From assembly GCF_016863095.1 (NCBI RefSeq), contig NZ_BOOF01000035.1, positions 1 to 64,000 of the forward strand: a DNA stretch of 64,000 nt, read 5' to 3'. This DNA is from Microbispora siamensis (GTDB lineage: Bacteria > Actinomycetota > Actinomycetes > Streptosporangiales > Streptosporangiaceae). Shown piece after piece: positions 25,335 through 34,077 of this stretch (position 1 is the stretch's first letter; every line of letters begins with the position of its first letter). A program made the translations under genes and the position numbers. Below the pieces are notes generated by a model, which was given only the letters and a program-made list of their open reading frames with translations, had not been told where the DNA came from and did no database searches.

Positions 25335-26402
25335 TTACGCGAACTCGGTCGCGACCAGCGCGGCGATCTCGGCGGTGTTGAGCGCGGCGCCCTTGCGCAG
25401 GTTGTCGCCGCACAGGAACAGGTCGAGCGTGTTCGGGAAGTCGAGCGCCTGGCGGATCCGGCCGACGTAGGTCGGGTCGGTGCCCACCACGTCCGCCGGC
25501 GTGGGGAACACGCCGTTCGCGGGGTCGTCGAGCACCACGACGGTCGGCGCGGCGTCCAGGATCGCCCGGGCGCCCTCGACCGTGACCTCCCGCTCGAACG
25601 TCGCGTGGACGGCCAGCGAGTGGGTGGTCACCACCGGGACGCGGACGCAGGTCGCCGAGACCTTCAGGTCGGGGATGCCGAGGATCTTGCGCGACTCGTT
25701 GCGGACCTTCAGCTCCTCGGACGTCCAGCCGCCGTCCTTGAGCGAGCCCGCCAGCGGCACCACGTTGAGCGCCAGCGGAGCGGGGAACGGCGAGTCGGCC
25801 AGGTCGGGCACGGCCTTGCGCACGTCGCCCGCCACGGTGCCCATCGTCCGGTCACCGGCGACGGCCTCGATCTCGGCGTACAGCCGCTCGGGGCCGGCCA
25901 CCCCGGCGCCGGACACCGCCTGGTAGGAGGCGACGACCAGCTCGCGCAGGCCCCACTCCCGGTGCAGGGCGCCCATGGCGGCCATCATCGACAGCGTCGT
26001 GCAGTTGGGGTTCGAGATGATCCCCTTGGGCCGGTTGCGGGCCTGCTCGGGGTTGCACTCGGGCACCACGAGCGGCACGTCCGGGTCCATCCGGAAGGCG
26101 CCCGAGTTGTCCACGGCCACCGCGCCGCGCGAGGCGGCGATCGGCGCCCACTCGGCGGACACCTCGTCCGGCACGTCGAACATGGCGATGTCGACGCCGT
26201 CGAACGCCTCCGGCGACAGCGCCTGGACGACGACGTCCTCGCCGCGCACGCTCAGCACCTTGCCCGCCGAGCGCGGCGACGCGATCAGCCGGATCTCGCC
26301 GTACGCGTCGGACAGGTCGCGGCGGTTGGTCAGGATCTCGAGCATGACGGTGCCGACGGCACCGGTCGCGCCGACGACGGCGAGGGTGGGCTTGCGGCTC
26401 AT
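25335..26402 (-). CDS. asd: Aspartate-semialdehyde dehydrogenase
   Basis: A 355-residue enzyme. It reduces beta-aspartyl phosphate to aspartate semialdehyde with NADPH, the second step of the lysine/threonine/methionine/DAP pathway. The NADP site is [13 protein letters not shown] at the N-terminus. The catalytic Cys is in [11 protein letters not shown] near 134, and the substrate Gln/Arg regions include YQAVSGAG. The length is normal. The start codon overlaps the lysC stop (ATGA), the standard actinobacterial lysC-asd operon. Confidence 0.97.
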   Translation of the reverse strand: MSRKPTLAVVGATGAVGTVMLEILTNRRDLSDAYGEIRLIASPRSAGKVLSVRGEDVVVQALSPEAFDGVDIAMFDVPDEVSAEWAPIAASRGAVAVDNSGAFRMDPDVPLVVPECNPEQARNRPKGIISNPNCTTLSMMAAMGALHREWGLRELVVASYQAVSGAGVAGPERLYAEIEAVAGDRTMGTVAGDVRKAVPDLADSPFPAPLALNVVPLAGSLKDGGWTSEELKVRNESRKILGIPDLKVSATCVRVPVVTTHSLAVHATFEREVTVEGARAILDAAPTVVVLDDPANGVFPTPADVVGTDPTYVGRIRQALDFPNTLDLFLCGDNLRKGAALNTAEIAALVATEFA

Positions 26403-26920
26403 CGTCCGGTACCTCCGTACACAACGGCCTCGACCTGGTCGGCGTCGAGGTCGAACGCGCGGTGGGCGGCGGCGACCGCGGTGTCCACCTCGTTCTGCCC
26501 CACGACGACGGAGATGCGGATCTCCGAGGTCGAGATCATCTCGATGTTCACCCCGGCGTCGGCCAGCGCGCCGAAGAACTTGGCGGTGACACCCGGGTGC
26601 GAGCGCATGCCCGCGCCGACCAGGGAGACCTTGCCGATCTGGTCGTCGTACAGCAGCGACTCGAAGGCGACCTGGTTCTGGATCTTCTTCAGCGCCGTGA
26701 GGGCCGTCTGGCTGTCGTTGGCCGGGAGCGTGAAGGAGATGTCGGTGCGCCCGGTCGCCGCGGCCGACACGTTCTGCACGATCATGTCGATGTTGATCTC
26801 CGCGTCCGCCAGCGTGCGGAAGATGGCGGCGGCCTCGCCGACCTTGTCGGGCACCCCGACCACAGTGATCTTGGCCTCGCTCCGGTCGTGCGCGACCCCG
26901 GAGATGATGGGCTGCTCCAC
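26399..26920 (-). other. lysC: In-frame internal start: aspartate kinase beta subunit
   Basis: Codon 252 of lysC is GTG at 26920, preceded by AAGGA with about seven-base spacing. Translation from here gives a 173-residue protein that starts [17 protein letters not shown] and contains only the two ACT domains. In Corynebacterium and relatives Ask-beta starts at the equivalent place and forms the alpha2-beta2 enzyme. The start is inferred from the conserved position and ribosome site. Confidence 0.6.
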
Positions 26921-27673
26921 TTCGGTTCCTTCGCTGTAGGGGTCGGAGACGACCCAGGTGCCTTCCCTCGTGCTGAACGAGCTTCTGACGTGGATGGGCA
27001 GGTCGAACCTGCGGGCGTACTCCACGCAGCGCAGATGCAGGATCTTGGCGCCGCAGGCCGCCATCTCCATGGCCTCCTCGTAGGAGATCCGCGGGATCTG
27101 CCGCGCCGTACGGACGATGCGGGGATCGGCGGTGTAGATGCCGTCCACGTCGGTGTAGATCTCGCAGACGTCCGCGCCGAGCGCCGCCGCGAGAGCGACG
27201 GCCGTGGTGTCGGAACCACCCCGGCCCAGCGTCGTGATGTCCTTGCTGTCCTGGGAGACGCCCTGGAATCCGGCCACGATCGCGATCTGGCCGGAGGCGA
27301 CGGCCTCCTGGATGCGGCCGGGCGTCACGTCGATGATGCGCGCCTTGCCGTGCGTCGAGTCGGTGATGACACCGGCCTGCGAGCCGGTGAAGCTGCGCGC
27401 CTCGTGACCGAGGTTGGCGATCGCCATCGCGAGCAGCGCCATCGAGATCCGCTCACCGGAGGTCAGCAGCATGTCGAGCTCGCGGCCGGGCGGCAGCGGC
27501 GACACCTGCTGGGCCAGGTCGAGCAGCTCGTCGGTGGTGTCGCCCATCGCGGAGACCACCACGACGACGTCGTTGCCCGCTTTTTTCGTCGCGACGATCC
27601 GCTGGGCGACCCGCTTGATGCAGGACGCGTCGGCTACGGAGGAACCACCGTACTTTTGCACAACGAGCGCCAC
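26399..27673 (-). CDS. lysC: Aspartate kinase (alpha subunit)
   Basis: A 424-residue aspartokinase that phosphorylates aspartate, the committing step to Lys, Thr, Met and diaminopimelate. The kinase motif [12 protein letters not shown] opens the protein, [20 protein letters not shown] marks the active site, and [12 protein letters not shown] follows. Two ACT domains fill residues about 265-424 for feedback control by Lys/Thr. GTG 27673 is chosen because GGAG lies six bases upstream and the family begins at ALVVQKYGG; a TTG four codons earlier is the alternative. An internal start probably makes a separate beta subunit. No lysine riboswitch is visible in the short leader. Confidence 0.96.
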   Translation of the reverse strand: MALVVQKYGGSSVADASCIKRVAQRIVATKKAGNDVVVVVSAMGDTTDELLDLAQQVSPLPPGRELDMLLTSGERISMALLAMAIANLGHEARSFTGSQAGVITDSTHGKARIIDVTPGRIQEAVASGQIAIVAGFQGVSQDSKDITTLGRGGSDTTAVALAAALGADVCEIYTDVDGIYTADPRIVRTARQIPRISYEEAMEMAACGAKILHLRCVEYARRFDLPIHVRSSFSTREGTWVVSDPYSEGTEVEQPIISGVAHDRSEAKITVVGVPDKVGEAAAIFRTLADAEINIDMIVQNVSAAATGRTDISFTLPANDSQTALTALKKIQNQVAFESLLYDDQIGKVSLVGAGMRSHPGVTAKFFGALADAGVNIEMISTSEIRISVVVGQNEVDTAVAAAHRAFDLDADQVEAVVYGGTGR

Positions 27674-27707
27674 TGGAATCTCCAACGAATCAGGACGTGG
27701 AGCTCAC

Positions 27708-27713
27708 AGTGTA
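27708..27713 (-). promoter_or_regulatory. Candidate -10 box of lysC-asd
   Basis: TACACT on the minus strand would place the transcript start near 27701, leaving a leader of about 28 nt that ends in the GGAG ribosome site of lysC. No convincing -35 box is seen. The leader is too short for a riboswitch. Confidence 0.35.
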
Positions 27714-27771
27714 CTTGGACGCCCCAAAGCGAGACCGGACGCGACCAGCATGTGGACGCCCCGCCGCCCGA

Positions 27772-28302
27772 TCAGACCGTCGTGCCCTCTTCGACGACGT
27801 CCAGTCTGGTGTGCGCGACCAGCGCCTGCAGGGCCCGCAGCGCCGCGCCCGCGTGGTTGCCCCAGGTGTTGAAGTAGGAGTACTGCCACCACCACAGCGC
27901 CTCGAGCGGACGGCCCGCCTGGTAGTGCCGCAGCCCGTGGATGAGGTCGGCCGCCACCGCCGTGAGGTCGTCCGACAACCGGTACGGGGTGACCACGGTG
28001 TCCTTGTAGGGGTCGAACACCTCGGCGTAGTCGTCCACCGGGCCGAGGCGGGCGGCGAGAGCCGTACGGAGGGGGTCGATGTCGGGGTCCTCGCTCAGCG
28101 CGGGTTCGACGTTGCCCTGCAGGATCACGTCCTGGGCGGCCCCGAGCTGGGTGCCCGCGAGGCTGACCTGGGCCACCTCCACCAGGAGCAGCGGCAGCGT
28201 GGCATCGCCGCCCTCACCGCCGGCCAGGCGGGTGAGGCCGTCGATGAAGTTCTGCGCGTGTCCTGCGACGCGTGCGGCCAGGTCGTTCCACTCGTCAGAC
28301 AT
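27772..28302 (-). CDS. DUF5063 family protein
   Basis: A 176-residue acidic, mostly helical cytoplasmic protein. It matches the actinobacterial DUF5063 family that follows rec[20 protein letters not shown] at the start, [20 protein letters not shown] in the middle and [18 protein letters not shown] near the end. The function is unknown to me. ATG 28302 has an excellent AGGAGG seven bases upstream and lies inside the recR stop region (8-bp overlap), so it is co-translated with recR. Confidence 0.85.
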   Translation of the reverse strand: MSDEWNDLAARVAGHAQNFIDGLTRLAGGEGGDATLPLLLVEVAQVSLAGTQLGAAQDVILQGNVEPALSEDPDIDPLRTALAARLGPVDDYAEVFDPYKDTVVTPYRLSDDLTAVAADLIHGLRHYQAGRPLEALWWWQYSYFNTWGNHAGAALRALQALVAHTRLDVVEEGTTV

Positions 28303-28894
28303 CCAGCAGCCTCCGTCCTTCGAAAGCGCGGCCCAAAGTGACCTCGTCGGCGTACTCGAGATCACCGCCCACAGGCAGACCGCTGGCCAGTCGGGTCACT
28401 TTCAATCCCAGGGGCTTGACGAGCCTGGCCAGGTAGGTGGCCGTCGCCTCGCCCTCGAGGTTCGGGTCGGTCGCGAGGATGAGCTCGGTCACCTGGCCGT
28501 CGGCCAGCCGGGTCATCAGCTCGCGGATCTTCAGGTCGTCCGGGCCGACGCCGTCGATCGGGCTGATCGCCCCGCCGAGCACGTGGTAGCGACCGCGGAA
28601 CTCACGGGTCCGCTCGATCGCCACCACGTCCTTCGACTCCTCGACCACGCAGATCACGTGCGGATCGCGCCGCTGGTCCCGGCAGATCCGGCACTGGTCC
28701 TCTTCGGCCACGTTTCCGCACACGCGGCAGAAGCGCACCTTCTCCTTCACTTCGAGCAGCGCGTGCGCGAGCCGCTTGACGTCGGCCGGATCGGCCGCGA
28801 GGAGGTGGAACGCGATCCGCTGCGCGCTCTTGGGACCGACGCCGGGCAGCAGCCCGAGCTCGTCGATCAGGTTCTGGACGACCCCTTCGTACAT
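28295..28894 (-). CDS. recR: Recombination mediator protein RecR
   Basis: A 199-residue RecR that, with RecO and RecF, loads RecA at single-stranded gaps. An HhH segment ([20 protein letters not shown]) is followed by a four-cysteine zinc finger ([18 protein letters not shown], Cys spacing CxxC...CxxC) and a TOPRIM domain ([17 protein letters not shown], and [18 protein letters not shown]). The length is standard. It lies 3 bp after ybaB and overlaps the DUF5063 gene, within the dnaX-side operon conserved in bacteria. Confidence 0.97.
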   Translation of the reverse strand: MYEGVVQNLIDELGLLPGVGPKSAQRIAFHLLAADPADVKRLAHALLEVKEKVRFCRVCGNVAEEDQCRICRDQRRDPHVICVVEESKDVVAIERTREFRGRYHVLGGAISPIDGVGPDDLKIRELMTRLADGQVTELILATDPNLEGEATATYLARLVKPLGLKVTRLASGLPVGGDLEYADEVTLGRAFEGRRLLDV

Positions 28895-28897
28895 GCT

Positions 28898-29248
28898 CTA
28901 GAACCCCGGCAGCTGGCCGCCGAGGCCGCCCCCAAGTCCCTGCGCGAGCGGGCCCAGCTTCTCCTGCTGCAGCTCCCCTGCGGCGCGTACGGCGTCCCGC
29001 ACGGCGGCGAGCACGAGGTCCGCGATCGTCTGCGCGGTCTCCTCCGGGTCGCTCGCGTCGATGGCCAGCGGGCTGATCTCGAGCTCGAGAAGCTCGCCGC
29101 TGCCGTTCACGGTGGCGACGACCAGGCCGCCCCCGGCACTGCCCTCGACCTCGGCGTCGCTGAGCTCCTGCTGCGCGGTGACGAGCTGCTGCTGCATCAG
29201 CTGAGCCTGCTCCAGCAACTGCTGGAGGTTGACATCCCCTGGATTCAC
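28898..29248 (-). CDS. YbaB/EbfC family nucleoid-associated protein
   Basis: A 116-residue DNA-binding protein. The tweezers-forming N-terminal helix is [20 protein letters not shown], and the strand segment [20 protein letters not shown] is the family hallmark. The tail is Gly-rich ([11 protein letters not shown]). It is always linked to recR and dnaX in bacteria. GTG 29248 ([10 protein letters not shown]) follows GAGGAG; the longer frame upstream lacks family similarity. The 177-bp gap to dnaX holds its leader, where I see no clear promoter. Confidence 0.93.
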   Translation of the reverse strand: MNPGDVNLQQLLEQAQLMQQQLVTAQQELSDAEVEGSAGGGLVVATVNGSGELLELEISPLAIDASDPEETAQTIADLVLAAVRDAVRAAGELQQEKLGPLAQGLGGGLGGQLPGF

Positions 29249-29425
29249 GATGGTTGCGCTCCTCAGCGTCCAGCGACATGTTCGTCGCGACGAGCCTACG
29301 GCGTCCGCCCCGGTTTCCGCACCGGCGCGGCGTGCGTGTTCCGCGCCGGGTCGTGGGCGGACGGACACCGGTTACCCCACCAGTCTCCGTCCATGCGGCG
29401 GCCGTCCCTCGGGCGGGGAAGGCGC

Positions 29426-31597
29426 TCAGGAATGATCGATTTCCTCGATGACGCGGCCGCCCAGCTCGCGCTGGATCAGGGCCATGCCGGACAGCTCGCT
29501 GACGTCCGCGTCGTCGTCGTTGAGCGGGTCGACGTCGTCGTCCGGACGGGCGGCCCCGCCCGTACGGCCGGGCACCGTCTCCGGCCAGGCCTGCCGGGGA
29601 CCGGTCTGGGCGGCGGCCCTGGCCGCGGAGCGCGCGGCGGCAAGGCCGGGGCTCGGCGTGGATCGCGGGGCCGGGGACGGCGCGTCGTAGTCGTCCGACG
29701 GCGCGTCGGGCCACGACTCGTCGGTCGTCCCTCCGGACGGCACGGTGGGGGACACCGCGGGCGCGGCGGCCTTCCGCTCCGGAGCCGGGGCGGCCTTGGG
29801 AGCGGCCGGGGCCGGGGCGGGCGTGGCCCCCGCGGGCGGCGTGACCGGGGGAGCCGACGCGGCGGGCGCGGCCGGCGGAGCCGTGGGCGTGGGCGGCGGC
29901 GTGGGTGTCTGCGGGCCCGACGGACCGCGGGTGGCGGGACCGGCCGGACCGGGACCCGAGCCGCCGACGACGACGTCGACGCGCCAGGTGCCGCCGAGCA
30001 CGTCGCCGAGCGCGGCGGCCACCACCTCGTCGCGCTTGCCCTTGAGGAAGCCCTGCACGTCGCCCGGCTTCTCGAAGCCGACGGTCACGACGTTGCCCTC
30101 GACGCCGAGCAGCCTGCCCTGGGCGTTGAGGATCATCCAGGCCACCCGCTGGCGGTTCTTGATGGCTTCGAGCACCTGCGGCCAGGCCTGCTGCACCGGT
30201 CCCCCGCCCGCGGCGGGCGCCTGGGCCTGCTGTGCCTGCGGAGGCGGCGGCGCCGCCCCGGAGCCGGGCCGTACGGGCGTGGGCCAGTCGTCGGCGCTCC
30301 GCTCGGCCGCCGGGGCGGCCTGAACCTGCGGCGCCGGGGCCGGGGCCGGAGCCGGGGCCGGAGCCGCAGCGGCGGGCGCAGGCGGCGGCGCGGACTGCGG
30401 AACCGTGTGAGCCTGTGGCGGGGCGGCATGAGTCCCGGCCGCGACGCCGCGCTCCAGCCGTTCGAGCCGGGTCAGCAGCGCGGCCTCGCCCTGATCGGCC
30501 CCGGGCAGCAGCACGCGGGCGCACATCAGTTCCAGCAGCAGGCGGGGGGAGGTCGCGCCGCGCATCTCGGTCAGCCCGGCGTTGAACACCTCGGCCGCCC
30601 GGGTCAGCTCGGCGGGGCCCATCGACGCCGCCTGCGCCTGGAGACGCTCCAGTTCGTCGGCCGGCCGGTCGAGCAGGCCACTGCCCGCCGCCTCGGGGAC
30701 GTTGGACAGGATCACCAGGTCGCGGAAGCGTTCGAGCAGGTCCGTCGCGAAGCGGCGCGGGTCGTGGCCGCCCTCGATCACCCGGTGCACGGCCTGGAAC
30801 ACGGCCGCGCCGTCCCGCTTGGCGAACGCGTCGACCACCTCGTCCAGGAGGTCGCCGTCGGTGTAGCCGAGCAGGGACACCGCCCGCTGGTAGGTGATGC
30901 CGGACTCGTCGGCGCCCGCGAGAAGCTGGTCGAGGATCGACAGCGTGTCCCGGGCCGACCCCGCGCCCGCCCGTACGACCAGCGGTAACGCGGCCGGCTC
31001 GTACGGCACCGACTCGGAGTCGAGGATCTCCTCCATGAGCCGCCGCAGGGTCGCGGGCGGCATCAGCCGGAAGGGGTAGTGGTGGGTGCGGGACTTGATC
31101 GTCCCGATGACCTTCTCCGGCTCCGTGGTGGCGAAGACGAACTTGAGGTGCGGCGGCGGCTCCTCCACCAGCTTCAGCAGCGCGTTGAAGCCCTCACGGG
31201 TGACCATGTGGGCCTCGTCGATGATGTAGATCTTGTAGCGCGCCGACACGGGGGCGAAGAAGGCCCGTTCGCGCAGGTCACGGGCGTCGTCCACGCCGCC
31301 GTGCGACGCCGCGTCGATCTCGATGACGTCGAGGTGGCCCGGCCCGGTGGGGGCCAGCGCGACGCAGGACTCGCACTCCCCGCAGGGGTCGGGCGTCGGG
31401 CCCTTCTCACAGTTGAGCGACCGGGCGAGGATGCGGGCGCTGGAGGTCTTGCCGCAGCCGCGCGGGCCGCTGAAGAGGTAGGCGTGGTGGATCCGGCCGC
31501 TGCGCAACGCCTGGCGCAGTGGGTCGGTGACGTGCTCCTGCCCCTTGACCTCGGCGAATGTCCCGGGCCTGTACTTGCGGTACAGCGCAAGACTCAT
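29426..31597 (-). CDS. dnaX: DNA polymerase III subunits gamma/tau
   Basis: A 723-residue clamp-loader ATPase. The start is MSLALYRKYRPGTFAEVKGQ. Walker A is GPRGCGKTSSARILARSLNC, four Cys form the zinc module (CGECESC), Walker B is IYIIDEAHMV, and the SRC-like motif sits in IKSRTHHYPFRLM. After residue 390 comes a long Ala/Pro linker (repeated PAPAPAPAP and PTPTPPPTP tracts), two tau-like patches (QVLEAIKNRQRVAWMIL) and an acidic tail (DDDVDPLNDDDADV). The linker is unusually long and Pro-rich, as in other actinomycetes. ATG 31597 has GAGGAGGCGGC ahead. SRP RNA lies immediately upstream. Confidence 0.96.
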   Translation of the reverse strand: MSLALYRKYRPGTFAEVKGQEHVTDPLRQALRSGRIHHAYLFSGPRGCGKTSSARILARSLNCEKGPTPDPCGECESCVALAPTGPGHLDVIEIDAASHGGVDDARDLRERAFFAPVSARYKIYIIDEAHMVTREGFNALLKLVEEPPPHLKFVFATTEPEKVIGTIKSRTHHYPFRLMPPATLRRLMEEILDSESVPYEPAALPLVVRAGAGSARDTLSILDQLLAGADESGITYQRAVSLLGYTDGDLLDEVVDAFAKRDGAAVFQAVHRVIEGGHDPRRFATDLLERFRDLVILSNVPEAAGSGLLDRPADELERLQAQAASMGPAELTRAAEVFNAGLTEMRGATSPRLLLELMCARVLLPGADQGEAALLTRLERLERGVAAGTHAAPPQAHTVPQSAPPPAPAAAAPAPAPAPAPAPQVQAAPAAERSADDWPTPVRPGSGAAPPPPQAQQAQAPAAGGGPVQQAWPQVLEAIKNRQRVAWMILNAQGRLLGVEGNVVTVGFEKPGDVQGFLKGKRDEVVAAALGDVLGGTWRVDVVVGGSGPGPAGPATRGPSGPQTPTPPPTPTAPPAAPAASAPPVTPPAGATPAPAPAAPKAAPAPERKAAAPAVSPTVPSGGTTDESWPDAPSDDYDAPSPAPRSTPSPGLAAARSAARAAAQTGPRQAWPETVPGRTGGAARPDDDVDPLNDDDADVSELSGMALIQRELGGRVIEEIDHS

Positions 31598-31643
31598 GCC
31601 GCCTCCTCGGAGGGCCGACCCGGCCGGAGTACCCGCTAACTGA

Positions 31644-31734
31644 GAGACCCCTCGCACACCCGCCAGAGCCCGCTTATCCTTGCTGCCTTCCGGCCCTGGG
31701 GAGGTTCACAGGATGACGCCGCGCGAGGGGTCCG
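31644..31734 (-). ncRNA. ffs: Signal recognition particle RNA (small bacterial type)
   Basis: The minus strand contains the conserved SRP domain IV core: a GGAA tetraloop in GCCGGAAGGC, then AGCAAGGATAAGC and the closing strand GGCTCTGG. Outer arms ACCCCTCGC and GCGAGGGGT pair the ends. It is about 90 nt long. With Ffh it targets membrane and secreted proteins. A position just upstream of dnaX is the usual actinobacterial arrangement. The exact ends are uncertain by a few bases. Confidence 0.92.
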
Positions 31735-31821
31735 CTGGACAGTCTAGCCACTCGACGGGTGTGCGCGGGCCGTCGAGACAACAGTCGAAACCACGCCGGA
31801 AAGTGGGCTAAGCTGTCCGAC

Positions 31822-31907
31822 GGAGGATTCGCCTAGTTGGCCTAGGGCGCACGCTTGGAAAGCGTGTTGGGGGCAACCCCTCAGGAGTTCGAATCTCCTA
31901 TCCTCCG
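31822..31907 (+). tRNA. tRNA-Ser (GGA anticodon)
   Basis: An 86-nt class II tRNA. The acceptor GGAGGAT pairs with ATCCTCC, the anticodon stem-loop is CACGC-TTGGAAA-GCGTG with GGA at 34-36, a long variable arm (TGGGGGCAACCCCT) is present, and the T-loop is GTTCGAATC. CCA is not encoded. A TAAGCT -10-like box lies eight bases upstream. Confidence 0.98.
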
Positions 31908-31928
31908 CGCTTGGTTGAGCAGCAAGAA

Positions 31929-31965
31929 CGCGAAAGGCCCGGTCCATCCAGCCGGGCCTTTCGCG
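31929..31965. terminator. Terminator after tRNA-Ser, shared with the WYL gene
   Basis: A perfect 14-bp stem, CGCGAAAGGCCCGG / CCGGGCCTTTCGCG, with a 9-nt loop. It lies 21 bp after the tRNA and 10 bp from the stop of the convergent WYL regulator gene, and works in both directions. Confidence 0.85.
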
Positions 31966-31975
31966 CGTCCGGGCC

Positions 31976-32926
31976 TCATTCGTTGTCCTCGTAGAGCTCC
32001 CGGGTGAGGCGCAGCAGGGCCTGCCGTACGGGCTCCGGTGAAAGGACGCGCAGAGGTGTCGCCAGGCCGATGAGATACCTGGCGAGCCCGTCCGCGTCGG
32101 GACCGCCGACCTCGACGATCGTGGCGTCGGGACCGTCGGGGCGATGGGCGCCGACCGTCGACGGGATCAGTCGCAGTGCCCGGCCCATGGGCACCGGAAG
32201 ACGGATCGTCGCGTACAGCGCGTAGGGGCCGGTCGCGACGGAGCGGGAGACGAGCAGCGCCGGGTCGGGCGGGTCGACGAGTTCCACCGGGAGCCCGGCC
32301 GGCTGCAGCCGGTCGACCCTGTCGGCCCGGAAGGTCCGCCATTGTCCCTGCGCCACGTCCCGGGCGACGAAGTACCACCGGCGTCCGGTGTGGACGAGGC
32401 GGTACGGATCGACGTCCCGGACCGTGGTTCTTCCCTGCCAGTCGCGGTAGGACAGGCGGGCGCGCTCACCGCGGCGGCAGGCGGCGGCCAGTTCCAGCAG
32501 CATCCCGGACGTGATCTGCGGCTCCTCGGGCCTGGGGGTGTGCACGAAGGCGGCGTCCATCTCACCCAGGCGGTCCGCGATCCGCCGCGGCAGAACCTGC
32601 CGCAGCTTCAGGAGCGCCGACAGCGCGGCCTGATCTCCGCCGAGGGCGCCGCTCAGCGCCGCCTCGCGCAGCCCGACGGCCACGGCGAGCGCCTCCTCGT
32701 CGTCGAGGATCAGCGGCGGCACCCGGGATCCGGCCCGCAGGTGGTAACCACCCCATGGCCCGGGATCGGATTCGACGGCATAGCCGAGTTCCCGGAGCTT
32801 GGCGATGTCCCGCCGCACGGTGCGCTCGGTGACCGCGGTCCGCTGGGCGAGCTCGGCGCAGGTCCACGAGGGCCGGTCGACCAGTAGGGAAACCAGTCGC
32901 AGCAGGCGGGCGGAGGCACTGAGCAC
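31976..32926 (-). CDS. HTH-WYL transcriptional regulator (YafY/PafC-like)
   Basis: A 316-residue regulator. The N-terminal DeoR-like HTH reads LRLVSLLVDRPSWTCAELAQ then TAVTERTVRRDIAKLRELGY. Residues about 150-220 are the WYL domain (RARLSYRDWQGRTTVRDVDP, YRLVHTGRRWYFVARD), which binds nucleic acid or small ligands, and a WCX-type C-terminal region follows. GTG 32926 is taken because family similarity begins there; a CACTT-TTTG-AAGTG dyad overlaps that start and no ribosome site is seen. It diverges from the VOC gene, with a perfect inverted repeat between. It is likely a repressor or activator of the VOC-acetyltransferase unit. Confidence 0.88.
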   Translation of the reverse strand: MLSASARLLRLVSLLVDRPSWTCAELAQRTAVTERTVRRDIAKLRELGYAVESDPGPWGGYHLRAGSRVPPLILDDEEALAVAVGLREAALSGALGGDQAALSALLKLRQVLPRRIADRLGEMDAAFVHTPRPEEPQITSGMLLELAAACRRGERARLSYRDWQGRTTVRDVDPYRLVHTGRRWYFVARDVAQGQWRTFRADRVDRLQPAGLPVELVDPPDPALLVSRSVATGPYALYATIRLPVPMGRALRLIPSTVGAHRPDGPDATIVEVGGPDADGLARYLIGLATPLRVLSPEPVRQALLRLTRELYEDNE

Positions 32927-32970
32927 TTTTTGAAGTGTTCCATACGACCAGGACCGGATCTGTCCTGGTC
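32924..32970. promoter_or_regulatory. Double-dyad operator between WYL regulator and VOC gene
   Basis: A perfect inverted repeat GACCAGGAC (32946-32954), a 7-bp spacer, GTCCTGGTC (32962-32970). A second dyad, CACTT-TTTG-AAGTG (32924-32937), overlaps the WYL start codon. The spacing suits two dimer sites, one controlling each divergent gene. Seen directly; binding by the WYL protein is inferred. Confidence 0.65.
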
Positions 32971-32989
32971 GCGTCGTAGCGTCTCCTTC

Positions 32990-33370
32990 ATGGACAGCAC
33001 CTCCGCCCCCGCGTTCCGCTACTCCGCCGTCACCTTCGACTGCCCGGACCCCGCCGAACTGGCCCGCTTCTACGGCGAGGCCCTCGGCCTGCCCGTGGTC
33101 TTCTCCACCGACGACTTCGTCCTGCTGGGCCAGGAGGGCGCGGCCGGGCTGGGGTTCAACCGGCTGGCCGACTACCGCCGTCCCACCTGGCCGGATCCCG
33201 CACAGGAGAAGCAGGCCCACATCGAACTGGGCGTCGACGACCTGGACGCCGCACAGGCCCGGCTGCTGGCCCTGGGGGCCGTCAAGCCCGAATTCCAGCC
33301 GGACCCGGACCGGTGGCGGGTCCTGCTGGACCCCGCGGGCCACCCGTTCTGCATCTCCACCCTCGTCTGA
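32990..33370 (+). CDS. VOC family (glyoxalase/bleomycin-resistance fold) protein
   Basis: A 126-residue single-domain vicinal-oxygen-chelate protein. The paired beta-alpha-beta modules start [20 protein letters not shown] and [20 protein letters not shown], and the end [16 protein letters not shown] is the common C-terminal motif of this subgroup. The metal ligands are incomplete (no clear first His), so it may be a binding protein and not an enzyme. ATG 32990; an earlier in-frame start would lie inside the operator. It is followed after 29 bp by a Vat-like acetyltransferase and is divergent from WYL. Confidence 0.88.
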   Translation: MDSTSAPAFRYSAVTFDCPDPAELARFYGEALGLPVVFSTDDFVLLGQEGAAGLGFNRLADYRRPTWPDPAQEKQAHIELGVDDLDAAQARLLALGAVKPEFQPDPDRWRVLLDPAGHPFCISTLV

Positions 33371-33399
33371 TCGCTCACCGTCGTCGAAGGACACGCCGC

Positions 33400-34056
33400 A
33401 TGACATCCGCCATCCCCGACCCGTCCGTGCTGCACCCGATGCCTGAGCACGAACGGGTGGTGTTCCTCAAGCCCCTGGTGACCGACCCGCGCATCGAGGT
33501 CGGGGAGTTCACCTATTACGACGACCCGGAGACCGCCCGCGAGTTCGAGCAGCGCAACGTGCTGTACGCGTACGGCCCAGAGCGCCTGGTGATCGGCAAG
33601 TACTGCGCGATCGCCACCGGCACCCGTTTCCTGATGGCCGGCGCCGAGCACCCCACCTTGGGCGTCTCCACTTTTCCCTTCACGATGTTCGGAGGCGTGT
33701 GGGCCGAGCGCACTCTCGACATCGTCACGGCCATGCCCAGCCGGGGCGACACCGTGGTCGGCAACGACGTGTGGTTCGGCCGGGGCGTCACCGTCATGCC
33801 GGGTGTGACGATCGGCGACGGGGCGATCATCGCCACGGGGGCCGTGGTCACCGCCGACGTGCCGCCCTACACGATCGTCGGTGGCAACCCGGCGCGCACC
33901 ATCCGCCGCCGCTACGAGGACGCCGACGTCGAAAGGCTGTTGCGCGCGGCCTGGTGGGACTGGCCGGTCGAACTGGTCACCGAGCACGTACGCACGATCA
34001 TGACCGGTTCCCCGGCCGACATCGAGACCGTCGCCATCGAGGCCGGACGCGTGTGA
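33400..34056 (+). CDS. Vat/CatB-related hexapeptide O-acetyltransferase
   Basis: A 218-residue left-handed beta-helix acetyltransferase of the xenobiotic (XAT) type. Features are [21 protein letters not shown] with a His in [12 protein letters not shown] (the catalytic-His region of Vat/CatB), then hexapeptide turns [20 protein letters not shown] and [20 protein letters not shown]. VatD-like enzymes inactivate streptogramin A and CatB inactivates chloramphenicol, but chromosomal members often have unknown substrates; resistance is only possible here. ATG 33400 has GAAGGA nine bases ahead. Probably co-transcribed with the VOC gene. Confidence 0.87.
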   Translation: MTSAIPDPSVLHPMPEHERVVFLKPLVTDPRIEVGEFTYYDDPETAREFEQRNVLYAYGPERLVIGKYCAIATGTRFLMAGAEHPTLGVSTFPFTMFGGVWAERTLDIVTAMPSRGDTVVGNDVWFGRGVTVMPGVTIGDGAIIATGAVVTADVPPYTIVGGNPARTIRRRYEDADVERLLRAAWWDWPVELVTEHVRTIMTGSPADIETVAIEAGRV

Positions 34057-34077
34057 TGCCGCCCTGAACGCCGTGTG

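Noticed and set aside
27674-27771. Lysine riboswitch ahead of lysC
   Set aside because: The region is under 100 bp with a -10 box 28 nt from the ribosome site, too short for an L box.
28079-30988. A 969-codon open frame on the plus strand opposite dnaX, recR and ybaB
   Set aside because: It is antisense to well-supported housekeeping genes, is rich in Arg/Gly/Ala with no domain, and reflects GC-driven stop depletion.
33400-34056. Proven streptogramin resistance gene
   Set aside because: The fold fits Vat/CatB, but many chromosomal homologues have other or unknown substrates; kept as a possibility only.
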